Below, one piece after another: positions 8,688 to 17,064 of a stretch of DNA of 37,063 bases. Origin of the DNA: JBCCTX01 sp964468435 (lineage in GTDB: Bacteria; Bacteroidota; Bacteroidia; J057). The translations under genes were made by a program, and so were the position numbers. Within the stretch, counting starts at the first letter, position 1. The number at the start of each line of letters is the position of its first letter. The stretch spans positions 1 through 37,063 of the forward strand of contig CAYXVE010000049.1 of the NCBI GenBank assembly GCA_964468435.1, given 5' to 3'. Under the pieces are notes generated by a model. It was not told the DNA's origin. It saw only the letters and a list, made by a program, of their open reading frames with translations, and did no database searches.

Positions 8688-9644
8688 ATGGAAACAAAAA
8701 AACTTACAGCTAAGAGAATGAATCTGAAGGATTCATCGATCGAAATTTTGAAGACGGTTCTATTGATGGAGCATTCTTACGGAATGAATTATCTGGTGCG
8801 GATTCTGCAAGGTGTTCAGGAGTATGGATTCCGTGAAAACAATCATAAGGATCTGGAGACTTTTGGTGCCTTACAGGATGAATATCAGGATATGGTGCGC
8901 GATCTGATCAGTTACTTGATCAAGGAGGGATATCTTGAAATTATGGATAAGCGTTTTGGAAATATCGGTATTACCCAAAAGGGAAAAGACTATCTCGACC
9001 AACCCGTGGATTTATGGGTGCTTCCCCGTACAATTCGCATGAGCAGAGCTGATAAAAAGCTTTTTCAGGCGCTTAGAACTATGCGAAAAGAACTGGCAGA
9101 TGAAGCCTCCAAGCCACCTTTTCATATCTTTACCGATTATACCCTGCAATGTCTGGTGGAAGAAAAACCTACAGATCTGGAGGCTTTGAAGAGCATTCCG
9201 GGAATCGGTGCGTACAAGGTGGAAAAATATGGACACATTGTAATCGGGGTTGTGAATGATATGATGGAGCAAAAGGCTGAAGAGGATCAGGCCAGGCTCC
9301 ATAAACGTGCCGAATCTCCCAGCCATCAGGCGATTAAAAAACTCTTTGAGGATGGGAAAAGCCTGGAGGAAATTGCAGAGACTCGCGAGATTAAGGTTTC
9401 TACCGTAAGATCGGCACTGTATTGTCTGCATAGTACAGGACATATCGATCTGATTCCATGGATCGAGCAAAATCTGGATGGCGAAGTACTGGAAAAGGGC
9501 CTCGAATATTTCAAAAACAATATCCATGGAAGACTTACACAGGCATACGAAGACCTAGGGCTCGACTATGATACTCTAAGGCTTTGTCGCATGTACGTTT
9601 CGCATATGTCTACCGTGGAAGAAGAACTGCAGTATGCTTCCTAA
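8688..9644 (+). CDS. RecQ C-terminal module (RQC-HRDC-HTH) without a helicase domain
   Basis: 318 residues made only of the accessory domains of RecQ helicases. Residues about 14-105 form an RQC winged helix (GMNYLVRILQGVQEYGFREN, then LISYLIKEGYLEI and ITQKGKDYL). Residues about 118-192 form an HRDC domain (LFQALRTMRKELADE, PPFHIFTDYTLQCL, LKSIPGIGAYKVEKYG). Residues about 210-305 form the HTH_40-type domain found at the C-terminus of WRN and some RecQ proteins (SLEEIAETREIKVSTVRSAL). There is no Walker A, DEAH or other helicase motif, and no space upstream for one. It probably binds DNA or branched structures and may work with a RecQ encoded elsewhere. The ATG at 8688 is followed directly by a charged start; a strong terminator lies 37 bases after the stop. 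The domain calls are firm; the function is inference. Confidence 0.85.
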   Translation: METKKLTAKRMNLKDSSIEILKTVLLMEHSYGMNYLVRILQGVQEYGFRENNHKDLETFGALQDEYQDMVRDLISYLIKEGYLEIMDKRFGNIGITQKGKDYLDQPVDLWVLPRTIRMSRADKKLFQALRTMRKELADEASKPPFHIFTDYTLQCLVEEKPTDLEALKSIPGIGAYKVEKYGHIVIGVVNDMMEQKAEEDQARLHKRAESPSHQAIKKLFEDGKSLEEIAETREIKVSTVRSALYCLHSTGHIDLIPWIEQNLDGEVLEKGLEYFKNNIHGRLTQAYEDLGLDYDTLRLCRMYVSHMSTVEEELQYAS

Positions 9645-9680
9645 GCGTTGAAATCTCGTTAGGGATTATAGGGGATGACA

Positions 9681-9754
9681 GAGCTGTTCCGGGTTACAGT
9701 ATACAGGATATGTGTGATATTTAAAGTACTGTAGATCCGGACAGTTCGTTTTTT
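9681..9754 (+). terminator. Rho-independent terminator of the RQC-HRDC gene
   Basis: A long imperfect stem is followed by a run of six T (9749-9754). The left arm is GAGCTGTTCCGGGTTACAGTA (9681-9701, written here as GAGCTGTTCCGG plus GTTACAGTA), and the right arm is TACTGTAGATCCGGACAGTTC (9727-9747, as TACTGTA plus GATCCGGACAGTTC). The arms pair with one wobble and small bulges. It lies between two convergent genes and the T-run suits rightward transcription. Confidence 0.7.
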
Positions 9755-9765
9755 CCGTTGACTTG

Positions 9766-11859
9766 CTATACGTCTCCCATCCTTTTCGTCTCAATTGTAT
9801 CAAGAGATTTTTGACTTTCCAGGGATTCCTTAAGGAGTACCTCATGAACATTGAAAGGCGTTTCATCAGGTGCGGGTTTCTTAAGTGTATAACTCCCATC
9901 TGGCAGCATATACCTGGATTTCATATTGTCATTTCGAAGAGCATGGATAATCTCCCATACATGGTGTTTGATCCGTGGATCAGTTACAGGAAAGACCAAC
10001 TCAACCCTACGATTTAGATTTCTTTGCATCAAATCTGCACTACCCAGATAAATCTGAGTCTGACCCTGATGTTTGAAATAAAAGATCCTGCAGTGTTCCA
10101 GAAAGCGTCCAACAATACTTTTCACCACAATGTTTTCGCTAATCCCCTTGATGCCTGGAATAAGGCAACAGATGCCGCGTATGATCAACTCAATTTTGAT
10201 GCCTTTCATGGAAGCTTTGTATAGTTCGCGGATCATATTCGGATCTACCAGTGAATTGATTACCATGATGATATGCGAAGGATCTTCGTCTCTGTGATGA
10301 TTGACGCAATTCCGGATCAGTCTGACCATTTCCTTACGAAGTGTGGCGGGTGCGATAAGAAACTTGTTCCACTTATCTTGCAGGGAATAGCCCGTTATCA
10401 GGTTGAACAGTCCCGAAGCATCCATCCCCATTTCATAATCACAGGTAAGCATACCCAGATCTGTGTATATTTTGGCGGTAGTGGCATTGTAGTTTCCTGT
10501 ACTAAGATGTAGATAGCGTCTGATGGCATCTTCCTCCTGCCGTACGACCATACAAATTTTACAATGTGTTTTCAAGCCCAGCAAACCATAAACCACGTTG
10601 ACGCCGGCTCGGTCGAGTTCTTTGGCCCAGCCAATATTATTTTCTTCATCAAATCTCGCTTTGAGTTCTATCAATGCAGTGACCTGCTTACCGTTTTCCA
10701 CGGCCTGCTTGAGCGCACTGACAATGGGAGACTTGCCACTGGTGCGGTACAAAGTCTGCTTAATCGCCAAAACGTTGGGATCATTTGCTGCTTCGTGTAC
10801 AAAGTCTATGACATGGTTGAAGCTGTCATAAGGGTGATGCAATAGGATATCCCCTTCTTTGATTGCCTCGAAGATATTGCGATGCTTAATGACATGCTGA
10901 TTCAAAGCAGGTGTAAACTTCTGATCTTTCAGCTCTGGAAGATTAAGGGAGTTAAGATACATAAAGGCTGATAAATCCAGATATGTAGGAATGTCATAGA
11001 TATCTTCACTTTTTAATCCCGCCATCTGCTTGAGAAACTCCCGGTTGTTTTTGCTCATTTCCTGACTGATTTCCAGCCGTATTACCGTACCAAGTCTGCG
11101 TTTGCGAAGTTCGCGCTCGATCAGTTTGAGCAGGTCATCTGCTTCTGCTTCTGAGAGATCCAGGTCTGCATTACGTGTAATGCGGAATTCTGATATATTG
11201 ACCACCTTCATGTTGGGAAAAAGCACATTTACATGTTTGCGGATCAGGTCTTCGATCACAACAAAGTCATGTATACCATTATCAGTGGGTAGTGAGATAA
11301 ACCTGGGTAATATGGGAGGAATATGTATGACCGCAACTTTTTTCTCCTTGTGATAAGGCATACGCAGCTCCACAAATAGATTGAGGCCAAGTCCTTTGAG
11401 TTGTGGGAAGGGGTGGGCCGGATCTATGGCAAGGGGAGTGAGTAATGGATATACTTTCTCGTGAAAATACTGCTTCAGGTATTCACGCTGTATATTTCTT
11501 ATGCTATTGACAGCTCTTAGTCTAATACCTTTTTTGCGTAGTTGTGGAAGAATATCGTTTTGTAAAATATCTGCCTGCAATGATACCGCCTGATGCACAT
11601 GGACAGATATGCGCTGAACCAGCTCTTCAGGCTCTAGACCATCTGCAGCAATATCATGCACGCCTGCATGGATCTGATCCTTCAGCCCCGCAACCCGTAT
11701 CATATAAAATTCATCCAGATTTGAACTAAATATGGATATAAACTTAAGCCTTTCCAGTAGCGGATGAGCTTCGCACATGGCCTCTTCCAATACCCTGTCA
11801 TTAAACTTAAGCCAGCTTAATTCGCGGTTTATATAATATTTGGGGTCTTTGATGTTCAT
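9766..11859 (-). CDS. ppk1: Polyphosphate kinase 1
   Basis: A 697-residue PPK1 that reversibly makes inorganic polyphosphate from ATP. The N domain starts YINRELSWLKFNDRVLEEA and contains SNLDEFYMIRVAGL. The two phospholipase-D-like C domains carry the active-site histidines: His432 in LGLKTHCKICMV, the likely phosphorylated residue (E. coli His435), and His589 in GRFLEHCRIFYF (E. coli His592). HLSTGNYNATTAKIYTDLG and IYLGSADLMQRNLNRRVEL are further signatures. The length fits the family (about 690). No exopolyphosphatase or pho gene is adjacent; the gene has its own good promoter at 11903-11934. Start choice: the ATG at 11859 gives the conserved family N-terminus. Confidence 0.96.
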   Translation of the reverse strand: MNIKDPKYYINRELSWLKFNDRVLEEAMCEAHPLLERLKFISIFSSNLDEFYMIRVAGLKDQIHAGVHDIAADGLEPEELVQRISVHVHQAVSLQADILQNDILPQLRKKGIRLRAVNSIRNIQREYLKQYFHEKVYPLLTPLAIDPAHPFPQLKGLGLNLFVELRMPYHKEKKVAVIHIPPILPRFISLPTDNGIHDFVVIEDLIRKHVNVLFPNMKVVNISEFRITRNADLDLSEAEADDLLKLIERELRKRRLGTVIRLEISQEMSKNNREFLKQMAGLKSEDIYDIPTYLDLSAFMYLNSLNLPELKDQKFTPALNQHVIKHRNIFEAIKEGDILLHHPYDSFNHVIDFVHEAANDPNVLAIKQTLYRTSGKSPIVSALKQAVENGKQVTALIELKARFDEENNIGWAKELDRAGVNVVYGLLGLKTHCKICMVVRQEEDAIRRYLHLSTGNYNATTAKIYTDLGMLTCDYEMGMDASGLFNLITGYSLQDKWNKFLIAPATLRKEMVRLIRNCVNHHRDEDPSHIIMVINSLVDPNMIRELYKASMKGIKIELIIRGICCLIPGIKGISENIVVKSIVGRFLEHCRIFYFKHQGQTQIYLGSADLMQRNLNRRVELVFPVTDPRIKHHVWEIIHALRNDNMKSRYMLPDGSYTLKKPAPDETPFNVHEVLLKESLESQKSLDTIETKRMGDV

Positions 11860-11902
11860 GGAATCTGCTTATTTCCTCCCGGTTTCTATTGCTTTTAATC
11901 TT

Positions 11903-11934
11903 CAAATATACTGATTTAGGTGTAATCTTTCAAA
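11903..11934 (-). promoter_or_regulatory. Bacteroidota-type promoter of ppk1
   Basis: Read on the minus strand, TTTG (11934-11931) is followed after 20 bases by TATATTTG (11910-11903). The predicted leader to the ATG at 11859 is about 35 bases. Both boxes match the consensus. Confidence 0.6.
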
Positions 11935-12110
11935 AACTTGCTATAGCATGTCTATAAGTTGTATAGCGCTAATCTATACCTCAGCTTAGGAACTATCATA
12001 GGATACTTTTAATCTATGCAGTATCACCTATTTATCCTCTAATAAAGGTTGAGGTTTTTTAGGCAGATTCTGTATATTGCATTATTGGTATCCTATAATC
12101 ATATTTGATC

Positions 12111-12473
12111 ATGAAAGTTAAGCTGGTTTTAATTGTTGTTAGCATGGTTGTCTCGACAACAGTGCTTGTAGCACAAAAAGTAGAAAAAAAGAATCCTTCT
12201 GATGTATTGGCGGCGCCTGCTGTTACTGCTAAACACATTATCTTAAAGCAACGTGTAGTATACAGCGCTGAACAGGACCAGCACATGAGATCTCGTATTC
12301 AGATCAGACTAGCTGATCAAGGAGACATCAGAAATACAGCATCTATTACAGATCGTCCCAAAGATAAACGGGTGATTTACATTTCAAAAGATAAGTTGAG
12401 GGCTTACAACAGAACTGGAAAAGATGCCGAAGCATTTATGGAGTTAGCCAAACAAAGATCCCGCAAACATTGA
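12111..12473 (+). CDS. Small exported protein of unknown function
   Basis: About 120 residues. An N-terminal signal peptide (MKVKLVLIVVSMVVSTTVLV, cleavage probably after AQ) leads to a charged mature part with RVIYISKDKLRAYNRTG near the end. An in-frame ATG six bases upstream (12105) is possible; the one at 12111 leaves MKVK, the usual start of a signal peptide. No family is recognised. Its stop overlaps the start of ccmB, so the two are translationally coupled, which hints at a shared role in the cell envelope but does not prove it. Confidence 0.6.
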   Translation: MKVKLVLIVVSMVVSTTVLVAQKVEKKNPSDVLAAPAVTAKHIILKQRVVYSAEQDQHMRSRIQIRLADQGDIRNTASITDRPKDKRVIYISKDKLRAYNRTGKDAEAFMELAKQRSRKH

Positions 12474-13132
12474 ATCTTGTAAGAGAGGTTTATTTACTCT
12501 TCCTCAAAGAGATAAAACTGGAATGGCGCCAGCGTTTCGCTGTAGGCGGGTTGCTCATGTATTCGCTTTCTATGGTTGTAGTCGTGTCACTTTCCTTGAT
12601 AGGTTCTATGAATCCTGAAATACTAAATGTTTTGTACTGGCTTATCGTTTTATTTTCAGGTATTAATGTAGTTGCTAAAAGCTTTCAGGCAGATCTGTCA
12701 GGACAGACCCTTTATCTGTATACCTTGGTTCATCCTGTATCTATTATACTGGCTAAGATACTTTACAACACCCTGTTATTGCTGTTAATATCCATTGTAA
12801 CGGCTTTTTTGTTTATTGCCCTTACACAGACAGAAGTAATCAGACTCTCGTGGTTGATAGGACTTGCTTGCTTAGGAGCACTGGCCCTTTCTTCTAACCT
12901 CACTTTAGTCTCAGCAATCGCTTCTGGAGCAGAAAACCGTTCTGTATTGCTCTCCGTATTGAGTTTTCCCTTGATTATCCCCATTTTTCTTTCCCTGATT
13001 AAGAATACTCGCTATGCACTTGATCCGGCTGGTCTGGAATTTAATTACGATGGTATTGTTTTTTTGGGTGGATTTTCGTTGATTCTTGTTTTAATCTCTA
13101 CAATACTTTTCCCTTTTATCTGGAGGAACTAA
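12470..13132 (+). CDS. ccmB: Heme exporter protein CcmB
   Basis: 220 residues with six hydrophobic segments, the membrane subunit of the CcmAB ABC transporter that serves cytochrome c maturation (System I). The N-terminal LFLKEIKLEWRQRFAVGGLL and the later KSFQADLSGQTLYLYTLVHP are CcmB signatures. The start codon is TTG at 12470, overlapping the TGA of the previous gene (TTGA); the next in-frame ATG would remove the conserved KEIKLEWRQR segment, so TTG is the more likely start. Neither the ATPase CcmA nor CcmC/CcmE/CcmF is in the window; the next gene is unrelated and 185 bases away. Confidence 0.88.
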   Translation: MNLVREVYLLFLKEIKLEWRQRFAVGGLLMYSLSMVVVVSLSLIGSMNPEILNVLYWLIVLFSGINVVAKSFQADLSGQTLYLYTLVHPVSIILAKILYNTLLLLLISIVTAFLFIALTQTEVIRLSWLIGLACLGALALSSNLTLVSAIASGAENRSVLLSVLSFPLIIPIFLSLIKNTRYALDPAGLEFNYDGIVFLGGFSLILVLISTILFPFIWRN

Positions 13133-13284
13133 CCTAAAATCTCAGAAGTCAGGCTCTTTTATCATATATTTTAAACAAAAGCTAGATTCGGCCATTATTC
13201 ATTTAATATGATAAACTACGTCTAAGCTGTAGCCTAAAATTGTACTGATATGGAGAAAATATAATAGTTTTACTGATTTGTTTA

Positions 13285-13292
13285 TATATTTG
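13285..13292 (+). promoter_or_regulatory. Candidate -7 box for the STAS-rnz-yhhQ operon
   Basis: TATATTTG matches TAnnTTTG and lies 25 bases before the ATG of the STAS gene. No convincing TTTG is found at the -33 position, so only the -7 element is supported. Confidence 0.35.
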
Positions 13293-13317
13293 GAGGATAT
13301 ATTTTAAGAATTTTGTT

Positions 13318-13725
13318 ATGCGGTTTGAAAAAAGTGTAGAAGACAGATACACATCAATACAATTACTGGAAGAAAAATTGGATTCGCAGATTTCTCCTTC
13401 CCTGAAAAGCGAATTTATTATGCTTAATACAAATGGAGTGAGAAATATTTTGCTGAACATGAAGCAAGTCAAATATGTGGATAGTTCAGGATTGAGTGCG
13501 ATTTTAATTGCAAATAGACTTTGCAGTAATTCCGGAGGTATGCTAGCTATATCCAATCTTAATGAACATGTTAAAAAATTAATCAAAATTTCTCAGTTGG
13601 AATCAGTTCTCAATGTATTACCTACCGAAGATGAAGCCCGGGAGACTATTTACATGTCGGATATTGAGAAGGAGATTTTATCTTCGGAAGAAGAAGACGA
13701 TTTTTCAGAGGCTACAGCCAATTAA
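13318..13725 (+). CDS. STAS-domain protein (anti-anti-sigma factor type)
   Basis: 135 residues with one STAS domain over about 1-105, of the SpoIIAA/RsbV kind, which regulates an anti-sigma or partner-switching kinase through reversible serine phosphorylation. The switch motif VDSSGLSAIL has Asp55, Ser56, Ser57 and Gly58 in the right place. The acidic tail (EILSSEEEDDFSEATAN) is unusual for SpoIIAA-like proteins. No partner kinase (RsbW/SpoIIAB type) or PP2C phosphatase is nearby. It is 13 bases upstream of rnz, so they are probably one transcript. The arrangement STAS-rnz is, from memory, recurrent in Bacteroidota; its meaning is not known to me. Confidence 0.85.
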   Translation: MRFEKSVEDRYTSIQLLEEKLDSQISPSLKSEFIMLNTNGVRNILLNMKQVKYVDSSGLSAILIANRLCSNSGGMLAISNLNEHVKKLIKISQLESVLNVLPTEDEARETIYMSDIEKEILSSEEEDDFSEATAN

Positions 13726-13738
13726 ACCAATCTGATTT

Positions 13739-14662
13739 GTGTTTCAAGTACAGGTACTGGGCACTAGCTCCGCTATTCCCACACATGCCAGAAATCTTTC
13801 AGCTCATGTCGTAACGATCAATGATCGTCATCATCTGGTTGATTGTGGAGAGGGTACTCAAATGCAACTTTTGAAATACAAAGTAAAATTATCCCGCCTC
13901 GATGCAATCTTTATTACACACTTGCATGGCGATCATGTACTGGGACTACCTGGTTTACTTACCTCTCTGTCTCTGTATGAACGAAATTTTCCGTTAAGAC
14001 TTTACGCTCCTGCAGGATTACTGGAAATGCTGGAGGTTGTCTTCGGGCAGACTCATAGTCATCTGGGGTATGAATTAGAGTTTGTTCCACTGGAAGAATT
14101 TGACCTAGGCGATGTCATCTATCAAAAAGACGCCTACCAGGTAGAGTTACTTCCACTCGATCATAGGGTATATTGCAGAGGTTATCTCTTTCAAGAAATA
14201 AACAAAAAACCTAAATTTGATTTTTACAAAGCAAAAGCTTTGGAGATTCCCAACATATATTTTTCTTTATTGAAGCAGGGTAATGCAGTAAGGTTGGAAG
14301 ATGGTAGACTGGTTCATCCAGAGGATGTTCTTGCTCCAGCAGATGAGGCGTTGTCATACGCATATTGCTCTGATACCTGCTATCACGAGCCCCTTGTAGA
14401 TTATATCCAAGGGATAAAATTACTTTATCACGAAGCCACTTTTTTGCAGAAGCTACGGCAAAGGGCTCAGCTAACTTATCACAGTACAGCTCTGGAGGCA
14501 GCTACTATTGCCCAAAAAGCAGACGTAAGTCAACTGCTACTGGGACATTATTCTGCGAGATATAGAGACCTTACTCCACTACTCGAAGAAGCACAGACCA
14601 TTTTTCACAATACTCTTCTGGCTCAAGATGGACAGGTCTATAAGGTGAAAGAATATGTATAG
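13739..14662 (+). CDS. rnz: Ribonuclease Z (tRNA 3' endonuclease)
   Basis: A 307-residue metallo-beta-lactamase-fold enzyme that cleaves tRNA precursors after the discriminator base. The zinc motif HLHGDH is at 61-66, preceded by LVDCGEGTQMQLL; SDTCYHEP, YHEATFL and LLGHYSARY supply the remaining metal ligands. The length fits the short RNase Z form (ElaC). The start is GTG at 13739 (MFQVQVLGTSSAIPTHARN); there is no in-frame ATG before the conserved LGTSSAIPT. The reading frame overlaps the following yhhQ gene by 8 bases, so the two are coupled. Confidence 0.95.
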   Translation: MFQVQVLGTSSAIPTHARNLSAHVVTINDRHHLVDCGEGTQMQLLKYKVKLSRLDAIFITHLHGDHVLGLPGLLTSLSLYERNFPLRLYAPAGLLEMLEVVFGQTHSHLGYELEFVPLEEFDLGDVIYQKDAYQVELLPLDHRVYCRGYLFQEINKKPKFDFYKAKALEIPNIYFSLLKQGNAVRLEDGRLVHPEDVLAPADEALSYAYCSDTCYHEPLVDYIQGIKLLYHEATFLQKLRQRAQLTYHSTALEAATIAQKADVSQLLLGHYSARYRDLTPLLEEAQTIFHNTLLAQDGQVYKVKEYV

Positions 14663-15425
14663 AAAAGAAAATCTATTATTCATCATTCTGGGCGGATTCT
14701 TTATCTCTAATGCCTTACTGGCTGAATTTATCGGAGCTAAAATATTCTCGCTCGAGCTTTCTCTAGGCTTCGATCCCGTCAATATTTCGCTTTTTGGTCA
14801 GGATGGGCTGGCTTTCAACCTTACCGCAGGAGTCTTGCTTTGGCCTGTAGTATTTGTCATGACAGATGTCATTAACGAGTATTATGGAAAGCGAGGGGTC
14901 AGGCTACTTTCTTATCTGGCTGTAGGATTGATTGTTTATGCCTATATCATGGTACTGCTGGCCATCCATACAACACCTGCAGAGTTCTGGTTGGATATCA
15001 ATGATGACATACAACCTAGTGTAGATATAGCATTTAAAAGAATATTTGGACAAGGACTCTGGATCATTGTAGGTTCTCTGGTAGCTTTTCTCATAGGGCA
15101 GATTGTGGATGTAACCGTTTTTCAATATCTACGAAGATTTACAGGTTCTTCCAAAATCTGGTTGCGAGCCACTGGATCGACTCTTGTATCTCAACTTATC
15201 GATAGCTTTGTGGTATTGTTTATTGCATTTTATATAGGTCCTTCTGCCGAATTAAAGTGGCCCATCCTTCAGGTGTTCGCAGTTGGAGTTGTCAATTATT
15301 CTTATAAATTTACTATGGCAATCATACTTACTCCCTTATTGTATTTATTTCATGCAGTTATAGATCATTACCTAGGTCAGAAGCTTGCACAAAAACTTAT
15401 TCAACAAGCTGCTGAAAGCTCTTAA
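14655..15425 (+). CDS. yhhQ: Queuosine-precursor transporter (VUT family)
   Basis: 256 residues, six or so membrane segments, of the YhhQ/VUT (formerly DUF165) family that imports queuosine precursors used to modify tRNA. Family signatures seen: WPVVFVMTDVINEYYGKRGV, LLSYLAVGLIVYAYIM and GSTLVSQLIDSFVVLFIAFY. Its start overlaps the end of rnz by 8 bases. A pairing of a tRNA-processing nuclease with a tRNA-modification transporter makes a sensible transcript. No queuosine biosynthesis gene (queF, tgt) lies in the window. Confidence 0.9.
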   Translation: MYRKENLLFIILGGFFISNALLAEFIGAKIFSLELSLGFDPVNISLFGQDGLAFNLTAGVLLWPVVFVMTDVINEYYGKRGVRLLSYLAVGLIVYAYIMVLLAIHTTPAEFWLDINDDIQPSVDIAFKRIFGQGLWIIVGSLVAFLIGQIVDVTVFQYLRRFTGSSKIWLRATGSTLVSQLIDSFVVLFIAFYIGPSAELKWPILQVFAVGVVNYSYKFTMAIILTPLLYLFHAVIDHYLGQKLAQKLIQQAAESS

Positions 15426-15469
15426 CGTTTTGGTTTAGAGAGGTGTAATTTCTATTAACGAGAAAATAT

Positions 15470-15493
15470 AAGAATTTTGAATCAAAAATTCTT
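15470..15493. repeat. 9-base inverted repeat before the 512-residue helical gene
   Basis: AAGAATTTT (15470-15478) and AAAATTCTT (15485-15493) are perfect complements with a 6-base spacer. It is 25 bases upstream of the GTG at 15519 and about 45 bases after yhhQ. It could be an operator or a weak AT-rich hairpin. No T-run follows on the plus strand. Confidence 0.3.
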
Positions 15494-15518
15494 ATATTTA
15501 ATCCAAACAAAATAGAAC

Positions 15519-17057
15519 GTGGATATACTCGAAAGGATCATCGAAAATCTTACCAGCGACGAAGTCAGAAGATTTAAAATTTTATCCAATCGCTTTAAGG
15601 CGGATGAAGAGAAAAAGCTATTAGTGTTATTTGATGCGATCAGGGCCGGTGGATTTAAGGATATAGAAAATGAAGTCATTCAGCAGTTTTACGGCGATAC
15701 TGACGCCAAATCCAAAAACAGCTATTACAGGCTTCGCAATAAGCTTCTCAGTAATATTGAAAAGAGCTTGCTCTTTTATCACTTCAACTATCGCAATTCG
15801 TTGGAGTCCTACAGCAATATACAGCTATCTATACTATACCAGGAACGGGGCCTATACAAGGAAGCCCTCTATAACCTCAAAAAGGCTGAGAAAGTAGCAC
15901 AGACACACGATCAGTTTAACCTCTTGGAGGTTATCTATGATGAGATGCTCAACCTCTCCAACAATCTTGAACTGGATATAGAAAGCATCCTTCAGAAAAG
16001 GCGGGATAACCAACAGAAACTCGATATTCTCAGGGCTAATAGTGAGGTCCTTGGACTCATCACCCAACAACTTCTCAAGCGAAATTACGCTCGTAGTAAG
16101 CGAAGCGAATCTATTATCGAAACCCTGGAAGATGTCAAGCAGCGCCTTGAAGAACACAAAGATATTTTTCAGTCGGGTTCGGGTAAGATCATGATTATGA
16201 AGACGGTGGTTTCTATCCTGATTCAAAAGGGGGCTTACCGCGAACTGGAGGATTATGTCAAAAATGTCTTTGAGGATTTTGAATCCAATGATCTATTTAC
16301 CCAGGATACTCATAATATTAAGCTACTCATGCGGGTATGGCGTATCAATTCACTCCTGAAAATGCTTCACCTGGAACAGGCAGAACAAGTGCTGAAGTGC
16401 TTCCAGAAGGATCTCCTGATGTATGATAAACAGAATTTTAATCAATACGCCTTCTTCTACTTCTCCGCCAGAATATACTGCTTCAAGTTGACCGGTAGAC
16501 TCGATGAAGCCAGCGAAATCGTCAAGGAAGCGTTATCCCATAATGAAATTCTGAAAGATGAAACGCGTCAACTATACCTCCAACTGAGTATGGCAGACCA
16601 GTACTTCAGCCAGATGCTTTTTCCTCAGGCACTTGAAGTTCTCAGAAAAGTGATCAAACACAGAAACTTCAACTATTTTGATGAAGAACTCCGCTTTTAC
16701 GTGCAAATATTTGAAATTGTAAATTCCTATGAAGCGGGTAATTATCAAAAGACCACTCAACTCTACAAAAAACTGAGAAAAACGTATAAAAAGTTTAGCA
16801 AGGATGAATTTTATGCCAAAGCATACAAGTTCTTGGAAATCGTCATGAGACTCAATCAGGCAATGATAGAAGGGAAACGTGTTTTCCTTAAGTCTGCTTA
16901 CAAAAATTTCGTAACGGAGTTTCCCAAATCTGAGATCGGTGACAACCAGATTATCCTGTATGAAGTATATCTGTTGTCCAAGCTGGAAGAGAGACCCTAT
17001 TATGAGCTGTTGCTGGAAGAAGTCCCTAAACGTAGTCTTAAATTTGCAAAGGTGTAA
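15519..17057 (+). CDS. Alpha-helical repeat protein, function unknown
   Basis: 512 residues, almost wholly helical, without signal peptide or membrane segment, so probably cytoplasmic. The N-terminus (MDILERIIENLTSDEVRRFK, then YGDTDAKSKNSYYRLRNKLL) is followed by TPR-like units such as SNIQLSILYQERGLYKEALYNLKKAE and SMADQYFSQMLFPQALEVLRKVIK, written here in parts: GLYKEALYNLKKAEK and LFPQALEVLRKVIK. The start is GTG at 15519; no ATG exists upstream in the frame near a ribosome site. It resembles a conserved Bacteroidota protein of unknown role. The gene follows yhhQ by 93 bases and has its own small inverted repeat upstream, so it may be a separate unit. A TPR scaffold role is inference. Confidence 0.8.
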   Translation: MDILERIIENLTSDEVRRFKILSNRFKADEEKKLLVLFDAIRAGGFKDIENEVIQQFYGDTDAKSKNSYYRLRNKLLSNIEKSLLFYHFNYRNSLESYSNIQLSILYQERGLYKEALYNLKKAEKVAQTHDQFNLLEVIYDEMLNLSNNLELDIESILQKRRDNQQKLDILRANSEVLGLITQQLLKRNYARSKRSESIIETLEDVKQRLEEHKDIFQSGSGKIMIMKTVVSILIQKGAYRELEDYVKNVFEDFESNDLFTQDTHNIKLLMRVWRINSLLKMLHLEQAEQVLKCFQKDLLMYDKQNFNQYAFFYFSARIYCFKLTGRLDEASEIVKEALSHNEILKDETRQLYLQLSMADQYFSQMLFPQALEVLRKVIKHRNFNYFDEELRFYVQIFEIVNSYEAGNYQKTTQLYKKLRKTYKKFSKDEFYAKAYKFLEIVMRLNQAMIEGKRVFLKSAYKNFVTEFPKSEIGDNQIILYEVYLLSKLEERPYYELLLEEVPKRSLKFAKV

Positions 17058-17064
17058 TGTATGA

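Noticed and set aside
9012..9527. Long open frame (171 residues) on the minus strand inside the RQC-HRDC gene
   Set aside because: It lies wholly inside a gene with clear domain signatures and has no recognisable domain; it is an antisense shadow.
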